Origin: Dipteris shenzhenensis
Taxonomy: Eukaryota; Polypodiophyta; Polypodiopsida; Gleicheniales
DNA length: 64,000 nt
Assembly: GCA_047967505.1 (NCBI GenBank)
Contig: CM106540.1
Strand: one strand, 5' to 3'
Both the position numbers and the translations under genes were made by a program. Below are positions 10,680-24,689 of this stretch, piece after piece. A model generated the notes under the pieces. It saw nothing but the letters and a program-made list of their open reading frames with translations. It was not told the origin of the DNA and ran no database searches. Positions within the stretch are counted from its first letter, which is position 1; each line of letters opens with the position of its first letter.

Positions 10680-11660
10680 CTCTTCAAATTTAAAAAAAAA
10701 ATCTAGAAAAAAAATTAATCAAAAAAATTTGCAAGTACGTGGAAAAATTTTGTAAGTTTGCTCTTTCTTGCTTTCTTGCTCTTCCTTCCTTGCTCTCTTG
10801 ATCGTCCTTGCTTTCTTGCTTCAGTGAATGAAATGAGGGGAGAATGAATGAAGAAGGAAGACTATATATAAGAAAAATTAGGTTTTCCTCCTCCTCTCCT
10901 ATTGGCTTTCCATTCCTCCCCTCTCTCCTATTGGCTTTTCATTTATCCCCTCTCCCATTGGCTCCCATTACTCCCCCTCTCCCATTGGACCCCCATCCCT
11001 CATCCCAATCTTCCATTAGCCCTCCCCCCATCCATCCATTTCTTCTTCCTCCCCATTGCCACCACTCCCATCCCACATTTCCACCACGTCCCATACTCCT
11101 CCCATTTCCCAAAATCCCATATTTCCCCATCTCACCCTCCTCTTTTTCATCCCCTATTAACTCCCTCACTCATTTCACTCCCTTATTATCCTACTCCCCT
11201 ATTACCTTCCCCTCTCCCATTCCATTCTTCCCTCCCCACTCTCACTTCCACTTCCCATTACTCACTTGCCATTTGAAAACTATTAATATATTATTATACT
11301 ATTTTTTATAATTATTATCATACACCCTTATTACTTCCCTCTCCCATTCCACTCCTCCCTCCTCATTCCCACTTCCACTTCCCATTACTCACTTGCTATA
11401 CACATTTACAAACTATTAATATATTATTATATGATTTTTTATACTATTTGCAAACTTACATATGGGCAAAATCACAGGTGTCAAAGTGATCCTATTGTGG
11501 TCATACAACAACTGTGCTTTTATTCAAGGGCATATTTATCCTCATCAACAAGCTTATTTACTCAAGGTATGAAGTGCATAATTTGTACACTAGGTGTTTA
11601 CTTTGTATCAAAATTGTTTGCCACAGACACACACATATACACATACCGAGAATTTTCTAA
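10680..11660 (+). promoter_or_regulatory. Leader of large unit: TATA box, ATTGG array, duplicated C/T segment
   Basis: After an A-rich start comes TATATATAAG at 10,863-10,872. Then four ATTGG pentamers (reverse CCAAT boxes) at 10,901, 10,930, 10,957 and 10,984, spaced 27-29 bp. A 127-bp direct duplication (CTTCCACTTCCCATTACTCA) lies at about 11,180-11,440, each ending in AT-rich DNA. Copy 2 keeps the TATA-like box and the ATTGG array (31,020-31,150) and, beyond the copia insertion, the duplication (34,840-35,160). Conservation in both copies supports a promoter or regulatory leader; no transcript evidence is available. Confidence 0.5.
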
Positions 11661-14600
11661 TATTATCGCATCTGAATTTCTCCGATGGGCACAAAACTTT
11701 GTACACGCCTCAATCTACGTCTTATTGACTTGCATACAAAGTGGTGCACCCATCTCATAAGTACTTGTTCGGATAACACACCTCCAAACGTATTTTATGA
11801 CGATTGTGCATAACACTAGGAACAAAATGGTGTATCATGTGAGATCGACTATGCAAAGCATATCCAATGGACACAAGACTTTACACATTCCTCAACCTAG
11901 GCAGTATTGACTTGTGTGCAAAGTGGCATCCCCATCCGATAAGTACTTGTTTGAAAAATACACCTACGATTGTGTTTTTTGACTGTTGTACATGACACCA
12001 AGGCAAAAAACGGTATTTAATACTCAATCTACCATGTAAAGCATATTCGATGGGCACAATACTTTGCACATGCCTCAAAAGTGGTGGTATGGTATTCCAT
12101 GCAAAGTGGAACGCCCATTCAATAAGTACTTTTTAGAATATCACACCTAGGACCATGTTTTTTATTGGTGGTTGTCCATGACACTAAGGCAAAAATGCTG
12201 ATTTATGCTTAATCGACAATGCAACGCATATGCAATCATCACACTACTTTGCACACATCTCAACCTAGGTATTATTGACTTATATGCAAAGTGGCATGCC
12301 CATCCCAAGAGTACTTAGTCAAATAACACATCTAGGATTGCGTTTTTTGACGATAGTGCATGACACTAAGGCCAAAACAGTGTTTAATGCTTGTTTGACA
12401 ATGCAAAGCATATTCGATCGGCACAATAATTTGCACACACCTTCAACTAGGTGGAATCGACTTACATGCAAAGTGGCATGCCCATCCCATAAGTGCTTGA
12501 TCGGATAACATACCTAGCAGCGTGTTCTTTTACGGATGTGCATGACACTAGAGCAAAAATAGTATTAAATGCTCGATCAACCATGCAAAGGATATCCGAT
12601 GGGCACAACACTTTTCGTACACCTCAACCTAGGTGGTATTGAAATGTTCTGAAAGAGGCACACCCATCCAATAAGTACTTGGTCAGATAACACACCTAAT
12701 GGCACGTTTTTTTGTGGATGTCCATATCACTAGGGAAAAAATGGTTTATAATGTGTGATCGACCATGCAAAGCATATCTGATGGTGGCAATACTTTGCAC
12801 GCACCTCAACGTAGTTGAAAAAGACTTGCGTGCAAAGTGGAGCCCCCATCCGATAAGTACTTACTTGAATAACACACCGACGGCCGTGTTTTTTGACGGT
12901 TATACATGACACCAAGGCCAAAAACGATGTATAATGCGTGATCGACCATGTAAATCATATCTGATCGTGACAATACTTTGCATGCACCTCAACGTAGTTG
13001 AAACGGACTTGCGTGCAAAGTGGAGGCCCCATCCGATAAGTACTTGTTTGAATAACACACTTAGGACCGTGTTTTTTCATGCTTGTGCATGACACTAAGG
13101 CAAAAACGGTGTTTTAGGCTTGATCGACAATGCAAAGCATATCCGATGGGCACAATACTTTGCACACACCTTCAACTAGGTGGAATTGACTTACATGCAA
13201 AGTGGCATGCCCATCCCCTAAGTGCTTGATCGGATAACATACCTAGCAGTGTGTTTTTTACGGATGTGCATGACACTAGAGCAACAATAGTATTTAATGC
13301 TCGATCGACCATGCAAAGGATATCCGATGGGCACAACACTTTTCGTACACCTCAACTTAGGTGGCATTGAAATTTTCTCAATGAGGCACACCCATCCGAT
13401 AAGTACTTGGTCAGATAACACACCTAATGGCGTGTTTTTTTGCGGACGTGCATCTCATTAGGGAAAAAATGGTGTATAATGCATGATCGACCATGCAAAT
13501 CATATCCGATGGTGACAATACTTTGCACGCATCTCAACCTACTTGAAACGGACTTGTGTGCAAACTGGAGCCCCCATCCGATAAGTACTTGTTTGAATAA
13601 CACACCTAGGACTGTGTTTTTTCATGGTTGTGCATGACACTAAGGCAAAAACGGTGTTTTATGCTTGATCGACAATGCAAAGCATATCCGATGGGAACAA
13701 TACTTTGCACACACCTTCAAATAGGTAGAATCAACTTACACACAAACTGGCACGCCCATCCCATAAGTGCTTGATCAGATAACATACCTAGCAGCGTGTT
13801 TTTTTACAAATGTGCATGACACGAGCAAAAATAGTATTTAATGCTCGATCGACCATGAAAAGGATATCCAATGGGCACAACACTTTTCGTACACCTCAAC
13901 CTAGGTGGTATTGAAATGTTCTCAAAGAGGCACACCCATCCGATAAGTACTTGGTCAGATAACACACCTAAGGGCGTGTTTTTTTGCGGAAGTGCATATC
14001 ACTAGGGAAAAAATGGTGTATAATGTGTGATCGACCATGAAAAGCATATCCGATGGTGACAATACTTTGCACGCATCTCAACCTAGTTGAAACGGACTTG
14101 CGTGCAGACTGGAGCCCCCATCCGATAAGTACTTGTTTGAATAACACACCTAGGACCGTGTTTTTTCATGGTTGTGCATGACACTAAGGCAAAAATGGGG
14201 TTTTATGCTTGATCGACAATGCAAAGCATATCCGATGGGCACAATACTTTGTACACACCTTTAAATAGGTATAATTAACTTACATGCAAAGTGGCACGCC
14301 CATCCCATAAGTGCTTGATCGGATAACATACCTAGCAGCGTGTTTTTTTACAGATGTGCATGACACTAGAGCAAAAATAGTATTTAATGCTCGATTGACC
14401 ATGCAAAGGATATCCGATGGGCACAACACTTTTCTTACACCTCAACCTAGGTGGTATTGAAATGTTCTCAAAGAGGCACACCCATCCGATAAGTACTTGG
14501 TCAGATAACACACCTAAGGGCGTGTTTTTTTGCGGATGTGCATATCACTAGGGAAAAAATGGTGTATAATGCATGATCGACCATGCAAAGCATATCTGAT

Positions 14601-17600
14601 GGTGACAATACTTTGCACACCCTGGAACATAGTTGAAACAGACTTGCGTGCAAACTGGAGCCCCCATCCGATAAGTACTTTTTTGAATAACACACCTAGG
14701 ACCGTGTTTTTTCATGGTTGTGCATGACACTAACGCAAAAACGTTGTTTTATGCTTGATCAACAATGCAAAGCATATCGGATGGGCACACTACTTTGCAC
14801 ACACCTTCAACTAGGTAGAATCGACTTACATGCAAAGTGGCACACCCATCCCATAAGTGATTGATCGGATAACATACCTAGCAACGTGTTTTTTTACAGA
14901 TGTGCATAACACTAGTGCAAAAATAGTATTTAATGCTCGATCGACCATGCAAAGGATATCCGATGGGCACAACAGTTTTCTTACACCTCAACCTAGGTAG
15001 TATTGAAATGTTCTCAAAGAGGCACACCCATCCGATAAGTACTTGGTCAGATAACACACCTAAGGGCATGTTTTTTTGCGGATGTGCATATCACTAGGGA
15101 AAAAATGGTGTATAATGCATGATCGACCATGCAAAGCATATCCGATGGTGAAAATACTTTGCACGCATCTCAACCTAGTTGAAAGAGACTTATGTGCAAA
15201 CTAAAGCCCCCATCCGATAACTACTTGTTTGAATAACACACCTAGGACCGTGTTTTTTCATGGTTGTGCATGACACTAAGGCAAAAACGCTGTTTTATGC
15301 TTGATCGACAATGCAAAGCATATCCGATGGGCACAATACTTTGCACACACCTTCAACTAGGTAGAATCGACTTACATTCAAAGTGGCACGCCCATCCCAT
15401 AAGTGCTTGATCGGATAACATACCTAGCAGCGTGTTTTTTTATAGATGTGCATGACACTAGAGGAAAAATAGTATTTAATGCTCGATCGACCATGCAAAG
15501 GATATCCGATGGGCACAACACTTTTTGTACACCTCAACCTAGGTGGTATTGAAATGTTCTCAAAGAGGCACACCCATCTGATAAGTACTTGGTCAGATAA
15601 CACACCTAAGGGCGTGTTTTTTTGCGGATGTGCATATCACTAGGGAAAAAATGGTGTATAATGTGTGATCGACCATGCAAAGCATATCCGATGGTGACAA
15701 TACTTTGCACGCCCTGCAACATAGTTGAAACGGACTTGCGTGCAAACTGGAGCCCCCATCCGATAAGTACTTGTTTGAATAACACACCTAGGACCGTGTT
15801 TTTTCATGGTTGTGCATCACACTAACGCAAAAACGTTGTTTTATGCTTGATCGACAATGCAAAGCATATCCGATGGGCACAATACTTTGCACACATCTTC
15901 AACTAGGTAGAATCAACTTACATGCAAAGTGGCACGCCCATCCCATAAGTGCTTGATCGGATAACATACATAGCAGCGTGTTTTTTTACAAATGTGCATG
16001 ACACTAGAGCAAAAATAGTATTTAATGCTTGATCGACCATGCAAAGGATATCCGATGGGCACAACACTTTTGGTACACCTCAACCTAGGTAGTATTGAAA
16101 TGTTCTCAAAGAGGCACACCCATCCGATAATTACTTGGTCAGATAACACACCTAAGGGCGTGTTTTTTTGCGGATGTGCATATCACTAGGGAAAAAATGG
16201 TGTACAATGCGTGATCGACCATGCAAAGCATATCCGATGGTGACAATACTTTGCACGCATCTCAACCTAGTTGAAACGGACTTGCTTGCAAACTGGAGCC
16301 CCCATCCTATAAGTACTTGTTTGAATAACACACCTAGGACCGTGTTTTTCATGGTTGTGTATGACACTAAGGCAAAAACGGTGTTTTATGCTTGATCGAC
16401 AATGCAAAGCTTATCTGATGGGCACAATACTTTGCACACACCTTCAACTAGGTAGAATAGACTTACATACAAAGTGGCACGCCCATCCCATAAGTGCTTG
16501 ATCGGATAACATACCTAGCAGCGTGTTTTTTTATAGATGTGCATGACACTAGAGCAAAAATAGTATTTAATGCACGATCGACCATGCAAAGGATATCCGA
16601 TGGGCACAACACTTTTTGTACACCTCAACCTAGGTGGTATTTAAATGTTCTCAAAGAGGCACACCCATCCGATAAGTACTTGGTTAGATAACACACCTAA
16701 GGGCGTGTTTTTTTGCAGATGTGCGTATCACAAGGGAAAAAATGGTGTATAATGCGTGATCGACCATGCAAAGCATATCCGATGGTGACAATACTTTGCA
16801 CGCCCTACAACGTAGTTGAAATGGACTTGCGTGCAAACTGGAGCCCCCATCCGATAAGTACTTGTTTGAATAACACACCTATGGCCGTGTTTTTATATGG
16901 TTGTGCATGACACTAAGGCAAAAACGGTGTGTTATGCTTGATCGACAATGCAAAGCATATCCGATGGGCACAATACTTTGCACACGCCTTCAACTAGGTG
17001 GAATTGACTTACATGCAAAGTGGCACGCCCATCGCATAAGTGCTTGATCAGATAACAAACCTAGCAGCGTGTTTTTTTACGGATGTGCATGGCATTAAGG
17101 CAAAAATGGTATTTAATGCTCGATCGACCATGCAAAGCATATCCAATGGGCACGATACTTTGCACACACCTTCAACTAGGTGGAATTGACTTACATGCAA
17201 AGTGGCATTCCCATCGCATAAGTGCTTGATTGGATAACACACCTAGCAGCGTGTTTTTTTACGGATGTGCATGGCACTAAGGCAAAAATGGTATTTAATG
17301 CTCGATCGACCATGCAAAGCATATCCGATGGGCATAATACTTTTCCTATACCTCAACCTAGGTGGTATTAAAATGTTGTCAAAGAGGCACACCCATCCCA
17401 TAAGTAATTGGTCAGATAACATACCTAAGGGCGTGTTTTTTTTCGGATGTGCATACCACTAGGGAAGAAACGGTGTATAATGCGTGATCGACCATGCAAA
17501 TCATATCCGATGGTGACAATACTTTGCACAAACCTCAACCTAGTTGAAATGGACTTGCGTGCAAATTGGAGCCCCCATCCGATAAGTACTAGTTTGAATA

Positions 17601-20600
17601 TTACACTTAGGACCGTGTTTTTTCATGGTTGTGCATGACACTAAGGCAAAAACAGTGTTTTATGCTTGATCGACAATGCAAAGCATATCTGATGGACACA
17701 ATACTTTGCACACACCTTTAACTAGGTGGAATCCACTTACATGCAAAGTGGCACGCCCATCCCATAAGTGCTTGATCGGATAACATACCTAGCAGCGTGT
17801 CTTTTTACGGATGTGCATGACACGAGCAAAAATAGTATTTAATGCTCGATCGACCATGCAAAGGAAATCCTATGGGCACAAAAATTTTCGTACGCCTCAA
17901 CCTAGGTGGTATTGAAATGTTCTCAATGAGGCACACCCATCCGATAAGTACTTGGTCAGGTAACACACCTAATGGCGTGTTTTTTTGTGGATGTGCATAT
18001 CATTGGGGAAAAAATGGTGTATAATGCGTGATCGACCATGCAAATCATATCCAATTTTGACAATACTTTTCACGCACCTCAACGTAGTTGAAAGGGACTT
18101 GCGTGAAAGTGAAGCCCCCATCTGATAAGTACTTATTTGAATAACACACCTATGGCCGTGTTTTTATGTGGTTGTGCATGACACTAAGGCAAAAACGGTG
18201 TGTTATGCTTGATCGACAATGCAAAGCATATCCGATGGGCACAATACTTTGCACACGCCTTCAACTAGGTGGAATTGACTTACATGCAAAGTGGCACGCC
18301 CATCGCATAAGTGCTTGATCAGATAACAAACCTAGCAGCGTGTTTTTTTACGGATGTGCATGGCATTAAGGCAAAAATGGTATTTAATGCTCGATCGACC
18401 ATGCAAAGCATATCTGATGGGCACAATACTTTTCGTGCACCTCAACCTAGGTGGTATTGAAATGTTTTCAAAGAGGCACACCCATCCGATAAGCACTTGG
18501 TCAGATAACATACCTAAGGGCGTGTTTTTTTGCTCATGTGCATACCACTAGGGAAAAAACGGTGTATAATGTGAGATTGACCATGCAAAGCATATCCGAT
18601 GGGCACAACACTTTTTTTACGTGTCAACCTAGGTGGTATTGAGATGTTTTCAATGAGGCACACCCATCCGATAAGCACTCGGTCAGATAACACACCTAAT
18701 GGCGTGTTTTTTGCGGATGTCCATATCACTAGGGAAAAAATGGTGTATAATGCGTGATCGACCATGAAAAGCATATCCGATGGTGACAATACTTTGCATG
18801 CACCTCAACGTAGTTGAAACAGACTTGTGTGCAAAGTGGAGCCGCCATCCGATAAGTACTTATTTGAATAACACAGCTACGGCCATGTTTTTATATGGTT
18901 GTGCATGACACAAAGGCAAAAACGGTGTTCTATGCTTGATCGACAATGCAAAGCATATCCGATGTGCACAATAATTTTCACACACCTTCAACCAGGTGGA
19001 ATTGACTTACATGCAAAGTTCCATTCCCATCGTATAACTACTTGATCGGATAACACACTTAGCAGCGTGTTTTTTTACGGATGTGTATGACACTAAGGCA
19101 AAAATGGTATTTAATGCTCGATCGACCATGCAAAGCATATCCGATGGGCATAATACTTTTCCTATACCTCAACCTAGGTGGTATTAAAATGTTGTCAAAG
19201 AGGCACACCCATCCGATAAGTACTTGGTCAGATAACATACCTAAGGGCGTGTTTTTTTGCGGATGTGCATATCACTAGGGAAAAAATGGTGTATAATGTG
19301 TGATCGACCATGCAAAGCATATCCAATGGTGACAATACTTTGCACTCATCTCAACCTAGTTGAAACAGACTTGCGTGCAAGCTAGAGCCCCCATCCGATA
19401 AGTACTAGTTTGAATAACACACCTAGGACTGTGTTTTTTCATGGTTGTGCATGACACTAAGGCAAAAACGGTGTTTTATGCTTGATCGACCATGCAAAGC
19501 ATATTCGATGGTGACAATACTTTGCGCGCACCTCAACCTAGTTGAAACGGACTTGTGTGCAATGTGGGGCCCCTATCCGATAAGTACTTGTTTAATTAAC
19601 ACACTTAGGACCGTGTTTTTTCATGGTTGTGCATGTAACTAAGGCAAAAACAATATTTTATGCTTGATCGACAATGAAAAGCATATCCGATGGGCACGAT
19701 AATTTGCACACACCTTCAAGTAGGTGGAATTGACTTACATGCAAAGTGGCATTCCCATCGCATAAGTGCTTGATCGGATAACACACCTAGCACCATGTTT
19801 TTTTATGGATGTGCATGACACTAAGGCAAAAATGGTATTTAATGCTCGATCGACCATGCAAAGCATATTCGATGGGCATAATAATTTTCCTATACCTCAA
19901 CCAGGTGGTATTGAAATGTTCTCAAAGAGGCACACCCATCCGATAAGTACTTGGTCAGATAACATACCTAAGGGCGTGTTTTTTTGCGGATGTGCATACC
20001 ACTAGAGAAAAACGGTGTATAATGCGTGATCGACCATGCAAATCATATCTGATGGTGACAATACTTTGCACACACCTCAACCTAGTTGAAACGGACTTGC
20101 GTGCAAACTGGAGCCCCCATCCGATAAGTACTAGTTTGAATAACACACCTGGAACCGTGTTTTTTCATGGTTGTGCATGACACTAAGGCAAAAACGGTGT
20201 TTTATGCTTGATCGACAATGCAAAGCATATCCGATGGGCACAATACTTTGCACACACCTTCAACCAGGTGGAATTGACTTACATGCAAAGTGGCATTGCC
20301 ATCGCATAAGTACTTGATTGGATAACACACCTAGCAGTGTGTTTTTTTTACGGATGTGCATGACACGAGCAAAAATAGTATTTAATGCTCGATCGACCAT
20401 GCAAAGCATATCCGATGGGCACAACACTTTTCGTACACCTCAACCTAGGTGGTATTGAAATGTTCTCAAAGAGGCACACCCATCCGATAAGTACTTGGTC
20501 AGATAACACACCTAAGGGCGTGTTTTTTTGCGGATGTGCATATCACTAGGGAAAAAATGGTGTATAATGCGTGATCGATCATGCAAAGCATATCCGATGG

Positions 20601-20985
20601 TGACAATACTTTGCACGCATCTCAACCTAGTTGAAACGAACTTGTGTGAAAAGTGGAGCCCCCATCCAATAAGTACTTGTTTGATTAACACATTTAGGAC
20701 CGTGTTTTTTCATGGTTGTGCATGACACTAAGGCAAAAACGGTCTTTTATGCTTGTTCAACAATGCAAAGCAAATCCGATGGGCACAATACTTTGCACAC
20801 ACCCTCAACTAGGTGGAATTTACTTACATGCAAAGTGGCACATGCATCCCATTAGTGCTTGATTGGATAACATACCTAGTAGGCTCATGTTTTTTTACGG
20901 ATGTGCATGACACTAGAGCAAAAATAGTACTTAATGCTCAATCGACCATGCAAAGGATAACTTGGCATTTCCATCTGATGAGTAC
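11660..20985 (+). repeat. 182-bp satellite array with trimeric higher-order repeat (copy 1)
   Basis: About 51 head-to-tail monomers of about 182 bp. Three types alternate: A (TTTATGCTTGATCGACAATG), B (TTTAATGCTCGATCGACCAT) and C (TATAATGCGTGATCGACCAT). Landmarks of type B recur at 13,371, 13,915, 14,461, 15,007, 15,553, 16,099 and 16,644, so the higher-order unit is 545-546 bp. Some steps of 728 bp or 182 bp mark an extra or missing monomer. The first monomers (11,660-12,500) are the most diverged, as expected at an array edge. Each monomer has TGCAAAG and CTTTGCA facing each other about 20 bp apart. The many 60-70-codon frames inside are repeat by-products. Confidence 0.95.
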
Positions 20986-21123
20986 TTGATCGGATAACTT
21001 CTCCCACCAATAAATTAAGTACTAATTAAAAATTATAATAAATGAGTAGATTATTAAAAAGAGACTAATATTTATGTAATTGTTGCTACTGCAGCTTGCT
21101 TGCGAAGGACTCTCACAAAGGAG

Positions 21124-24100
21124 ATGGCTATAGATTTTGTTCCAGGGATGGATGTGATTTTATGTAGCAAAAGAGAAGTAGTTGCATTTGCTACAATCCA
21201 TGATAGTGATCCCAATTCAGTTTGCCACTTTTGAAGACTTGGCAAAGATAAGGTGGCAGTTATTGTATCAAAGATTCTTAGCGCACATGTTGAGCTAAAG
21301 TATAAATGTGGAGATATGGAAACACTTGGAGATGTTATGCCCTACAATACATCCAACAAATCATTTATAGCATGGGACAAAGATGAGACTTATGCAACAG
21401 ACATTATCAAGAATACAAAGTGCACCACCTTGGATTTTACTATAGGGGACATTTTACAAATGAGATCATTTGCAAATAAGACTGTAGCAGAAGGTGAAGT
21501 ATTGGGATTTGAACAAGTGGAGCAATGGTCATTTGCACAGATGAGGATTCTAAAAGTCACTGATGATGGTATGGTTGATAACATAACATCCTTATGTGAT
21601 CCCTACTATGAGGTAGGCAAGAATATGAGATGGAGCATGCAATTTTTAAACATGAGAAAGAGGCACGTGGTTTTCAATGATAAAGACAACGTATACTACA
21701 ATATCAAAGGACCTAAAAAGCGTGCCCATGTGCCAGGCTCTATCACTTCAAATGTGGATGATTTCAATATACTCAATTATAGAAGTGACATCTTATCTGG
21801 AGTGGATGAGTTTATTGGTTCCGAGAAACAAAATGATTTTAGAAGCGAAGCCTTATCTGGGGTGGATGAATTCTTGCACAGTGAGAAGGGCAAAGGTTTC
21901 AATAGCGATGTCTTGTCAAGTGTGGATGAGTTCATGCATATTAACAAACCTGGTGTCAATCAAGCTTGTGGATTTGTGAAAGCCATGCAAGATGTCCCAA
22001 TGAGTGATGTTCTCTCAGGACTGGAAGAGTTTCAAGGTTCTCAATACTCTCGTAGAATATTGAATTCATTGAATGGTCCTAAGAGTATGTTAAAAACGAG
22101 GATGAGATCAACAGAGGATTATTCAATATTTAACTTTGATTGTGATATGGACAAGGATGCAACGACCAATCATGGATGCTTGGTTACAAACAAATGTGAG
22201 GAGAAGAAGTGCATAAATACAGATAACATGCACGAGGAACGAAAACGGTCATACATATGCATGAAGAGAAAGCGAATCTAGGCAGATCCACAAAAGCAAC
22301 CAAAGAGGAAGAGAGTAATGAAGGAGGAGAACATGTTAAATGCATTGGGATATCTATGTTGCAAGCGAAGATGTATGCGCTTCATTGATCTTGCAGACAT
22401 CAGGGAATGTAGAGGACACGTGTGGCAAAGAAGAGGAAGCGAAAGAAATGAATACCTTCTCACAAGTCTCTCTTGCTTTCTTCAGAATGGCAATAAAAGG
22501 CTAAGTTCAACACAAAAGGTAAAACCTCTCGTAAATGGAAAAAGGATTTGCAATAAGGCATATTGCAATATTACTGGATTATCCCATGGTACATATTGGG
22601 ATTTAGTCACCAAGGCAAAGGGCGGCAACAAATTTAGCATTCACAGTAATAGAGGAAGGTCCAAATCAAGAATCTCAACTATCAGGGCAGCAACAATTTT
22701 GCAAGACTTCATACATAAAAATGCTTTACCTCAACCCCATATATCTACCAAACTCCTAACGGTGACACAATCACTGAAATGCACCTTCCAATGGGCTTGA
22801 CAAAGCTCGAAGTATTTGACTCTATTGCAGAAAAGCAAAGGCAAAGAGGGGATGCCGTAGCTTCTCATACTTTGTATACTCTTTGGAAGAAGAACTTTGG
22901 ATATGTTAAAATCCCAAGGAGGCAAAAAATGTCAAAGTGCAATGTCTGTGATGATTTAAAGCAAGCGATTGAGAGTGCAACATGTCCAAATCAAAGGGAA
23001 TTATACAAAAAAAACCGAAAATCTCATCATGACCTTATTCGACATTCCAGACAAAAATATGCATTTTGGAAGGAGCAAGCTATTTCGCATCCTGATGACT
23101 ACATGTGCCTTATTGTAGATGGCATGGATCAGAATACAACAACATTGCCTCGTTTTGTTGCCACTCCACCTAAATTACAAGGAAAGCACTTTCTAAAGAC
23201 ACATCTATGTGGAGTGTTAGTGCATGGAATTAAGTTCTTTGCAGATATATGGATTGATTCCTTGCATCTACATGATAGCAATCAAGTTGTAACATCTATT
23301 ATGAAGGCAATTCGCAATGTACATGCAGAAAAAGGTCGCCTACCACCGACTTTGAGAATACAAGCTGATAATTGCTGGCGAGAAAATAAGAATGTACTCA
23401 TGTTTGCATTCTACTCCATGCTAGTTGCTCATCGAATCTTCAATGAGGTCGAATGTGGATTTTTGTATGTTGGGCATACACATGAGGATATCGATATGTC
23501 TTTAGCATAGTCTCAAGGGAGCTTAAATGCAAGGATGTGGAGACAATAGATGACTTGGTAAGAAGATGTGGCAGGCAAGTTGGTGGTCGTAAGGAAAGTA
23601 CAGTATGTGAGAGGCTCGAAAGAATGTATGATTGGAAGAGCTTCATTCTACCTTTCATACAAACGGGTGGTGATGCATTGACAGGTCATACCAATCCACA
23701 CTACTTTCGTAAAGATGAAAAACCCATAATGCAATGGCAACAGTATTCTCATGATACAAAATGGGAACCTGAAGAACCTTACAGTCTCTTAACTTCAATT
23801 CCCAGCAAGGAAAGGTATCCAACATGGGCTCCTATACAAGAATTTAATGAGAGGTCTAATTGTGAAATAGAAGGATTAAAAGCATTTATTACATACAAAG
23901 AGGAAATGCTTCGGAGATATCCTGATTCGAAGCCTACTTGGAGAGAACACACTACCACTATAATTAACAAGACACGAAATTAAATAAAGGACCTTGAGAG
24001 AATGCGAGGCTCAAAGGATGTCAAGGAAGAATGCAATATGTTTTGGCCAAATGTTCATAACGATTTGCGCCCAGCTCCAGTCTTTGAAAATGAATTTGTA

Positions 24101-24577
24101 TCATTAGTCCCACGTCCATATTGTGGACCGAAGAAGAGAGAGTTTATGCCACAAGTAGATATAGAGGTCGATTGTTTTGTTGTGGTTCGGCCATCAGATG
24201 ATGAATATGAGAATGTGAAGTTTTGGGTTGCAAAAGTAGTTGATGTGCAAAGAGATGACCAAGGGAGAGCTACAACATTTACAGTGGTATGGTATGAGCC
24301 AAAGGGCAGGAAGGAGAATATGGATAACAACACATTATATACTAATTGTATAATGAAGGAGTGGGTCCCAAATGATGAAGAGGTCTCTCAAGTTTCGATG
24401 GAGACAATCATAGTGTCTTGGCATTCAAGGGCAAAGAAATCAAAGAAGCGCATGGGATATGAGGTAGAAGGAAAAATAAAAATACCACAACAAACTATTT
24501 TGCATATACACGAATTTTTAAGGATGCTCGCCATGGAGGAAGTAGAAGGAGATAGCGCAAATGAAGAATGTCCATGA
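21124..24577 (+). pseudogene. DDE-transposase-like gene of large unit, broken (copy 1)
   Basis: Resembles the large eukaryotic multicopy family with a DUF7869-type domain; the family name is from memory. Reading from ATG 21,124, the frame breaks near 21,205-21,253. 21,253-22,800 is one frame with an in-frame TAG at 22,279. It shifts near 22,790 and again near 23,500. 23,537-24,577 is one frame with TAA at 23,981. The central part (22,779-23,510, counting from its first codon) has CNVC near residue 54, then VDGMDQ (D114), QADNCWRENKN (D197) and GHTHEDID (E236): an RNase-H-fold D-D-E pattern with 83- and 38-residue gaps. The N-terminal part has short SGVDEF repeats, the second part a Cys-rich CCKRRC. 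The C-terminus (FWVAKVVDV, TVVWYEP) looks like a small SH3/Tudor-type barrel. An intact version would have about 1,100 residues. Function as transposase is inference. Confidence 0.65.
21784..22040 (+). repeat. Intragenic repeat encoding SD-x-LSGVDEF
   Basis: Four units encode variants of SDILSGVDEF at about 21,784, 21,844, 21,904 and 22,003. The first three are 60 bp apart, so the coding sequence expanded by 20-residue steps in frame. Copy 2 retains only the first, because its deletion begins inside this repeat. Confidence 0.7.
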
Positions 24578-24689
24578 TTAAAGCTTTGTATTGAAGTCCA
24601 TTGAAGGATTTTATTTGGGTGCTAGGCAAGGAGCCAATCCAAGACAATTATAATCAGAGTCATCACCTCCTATGTTAAATGAGAGTCAA

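Noticed and set aside
11660-20985. Many similar 60-75-codon frames recurring through the satellite on both strands, which could be taken for a gene family
   Set aside because: They follow the 182-bp monomers and 546-bp higher-order unit, drift with indels, and have no start context or domain; they are by-products of a conserved repeat.
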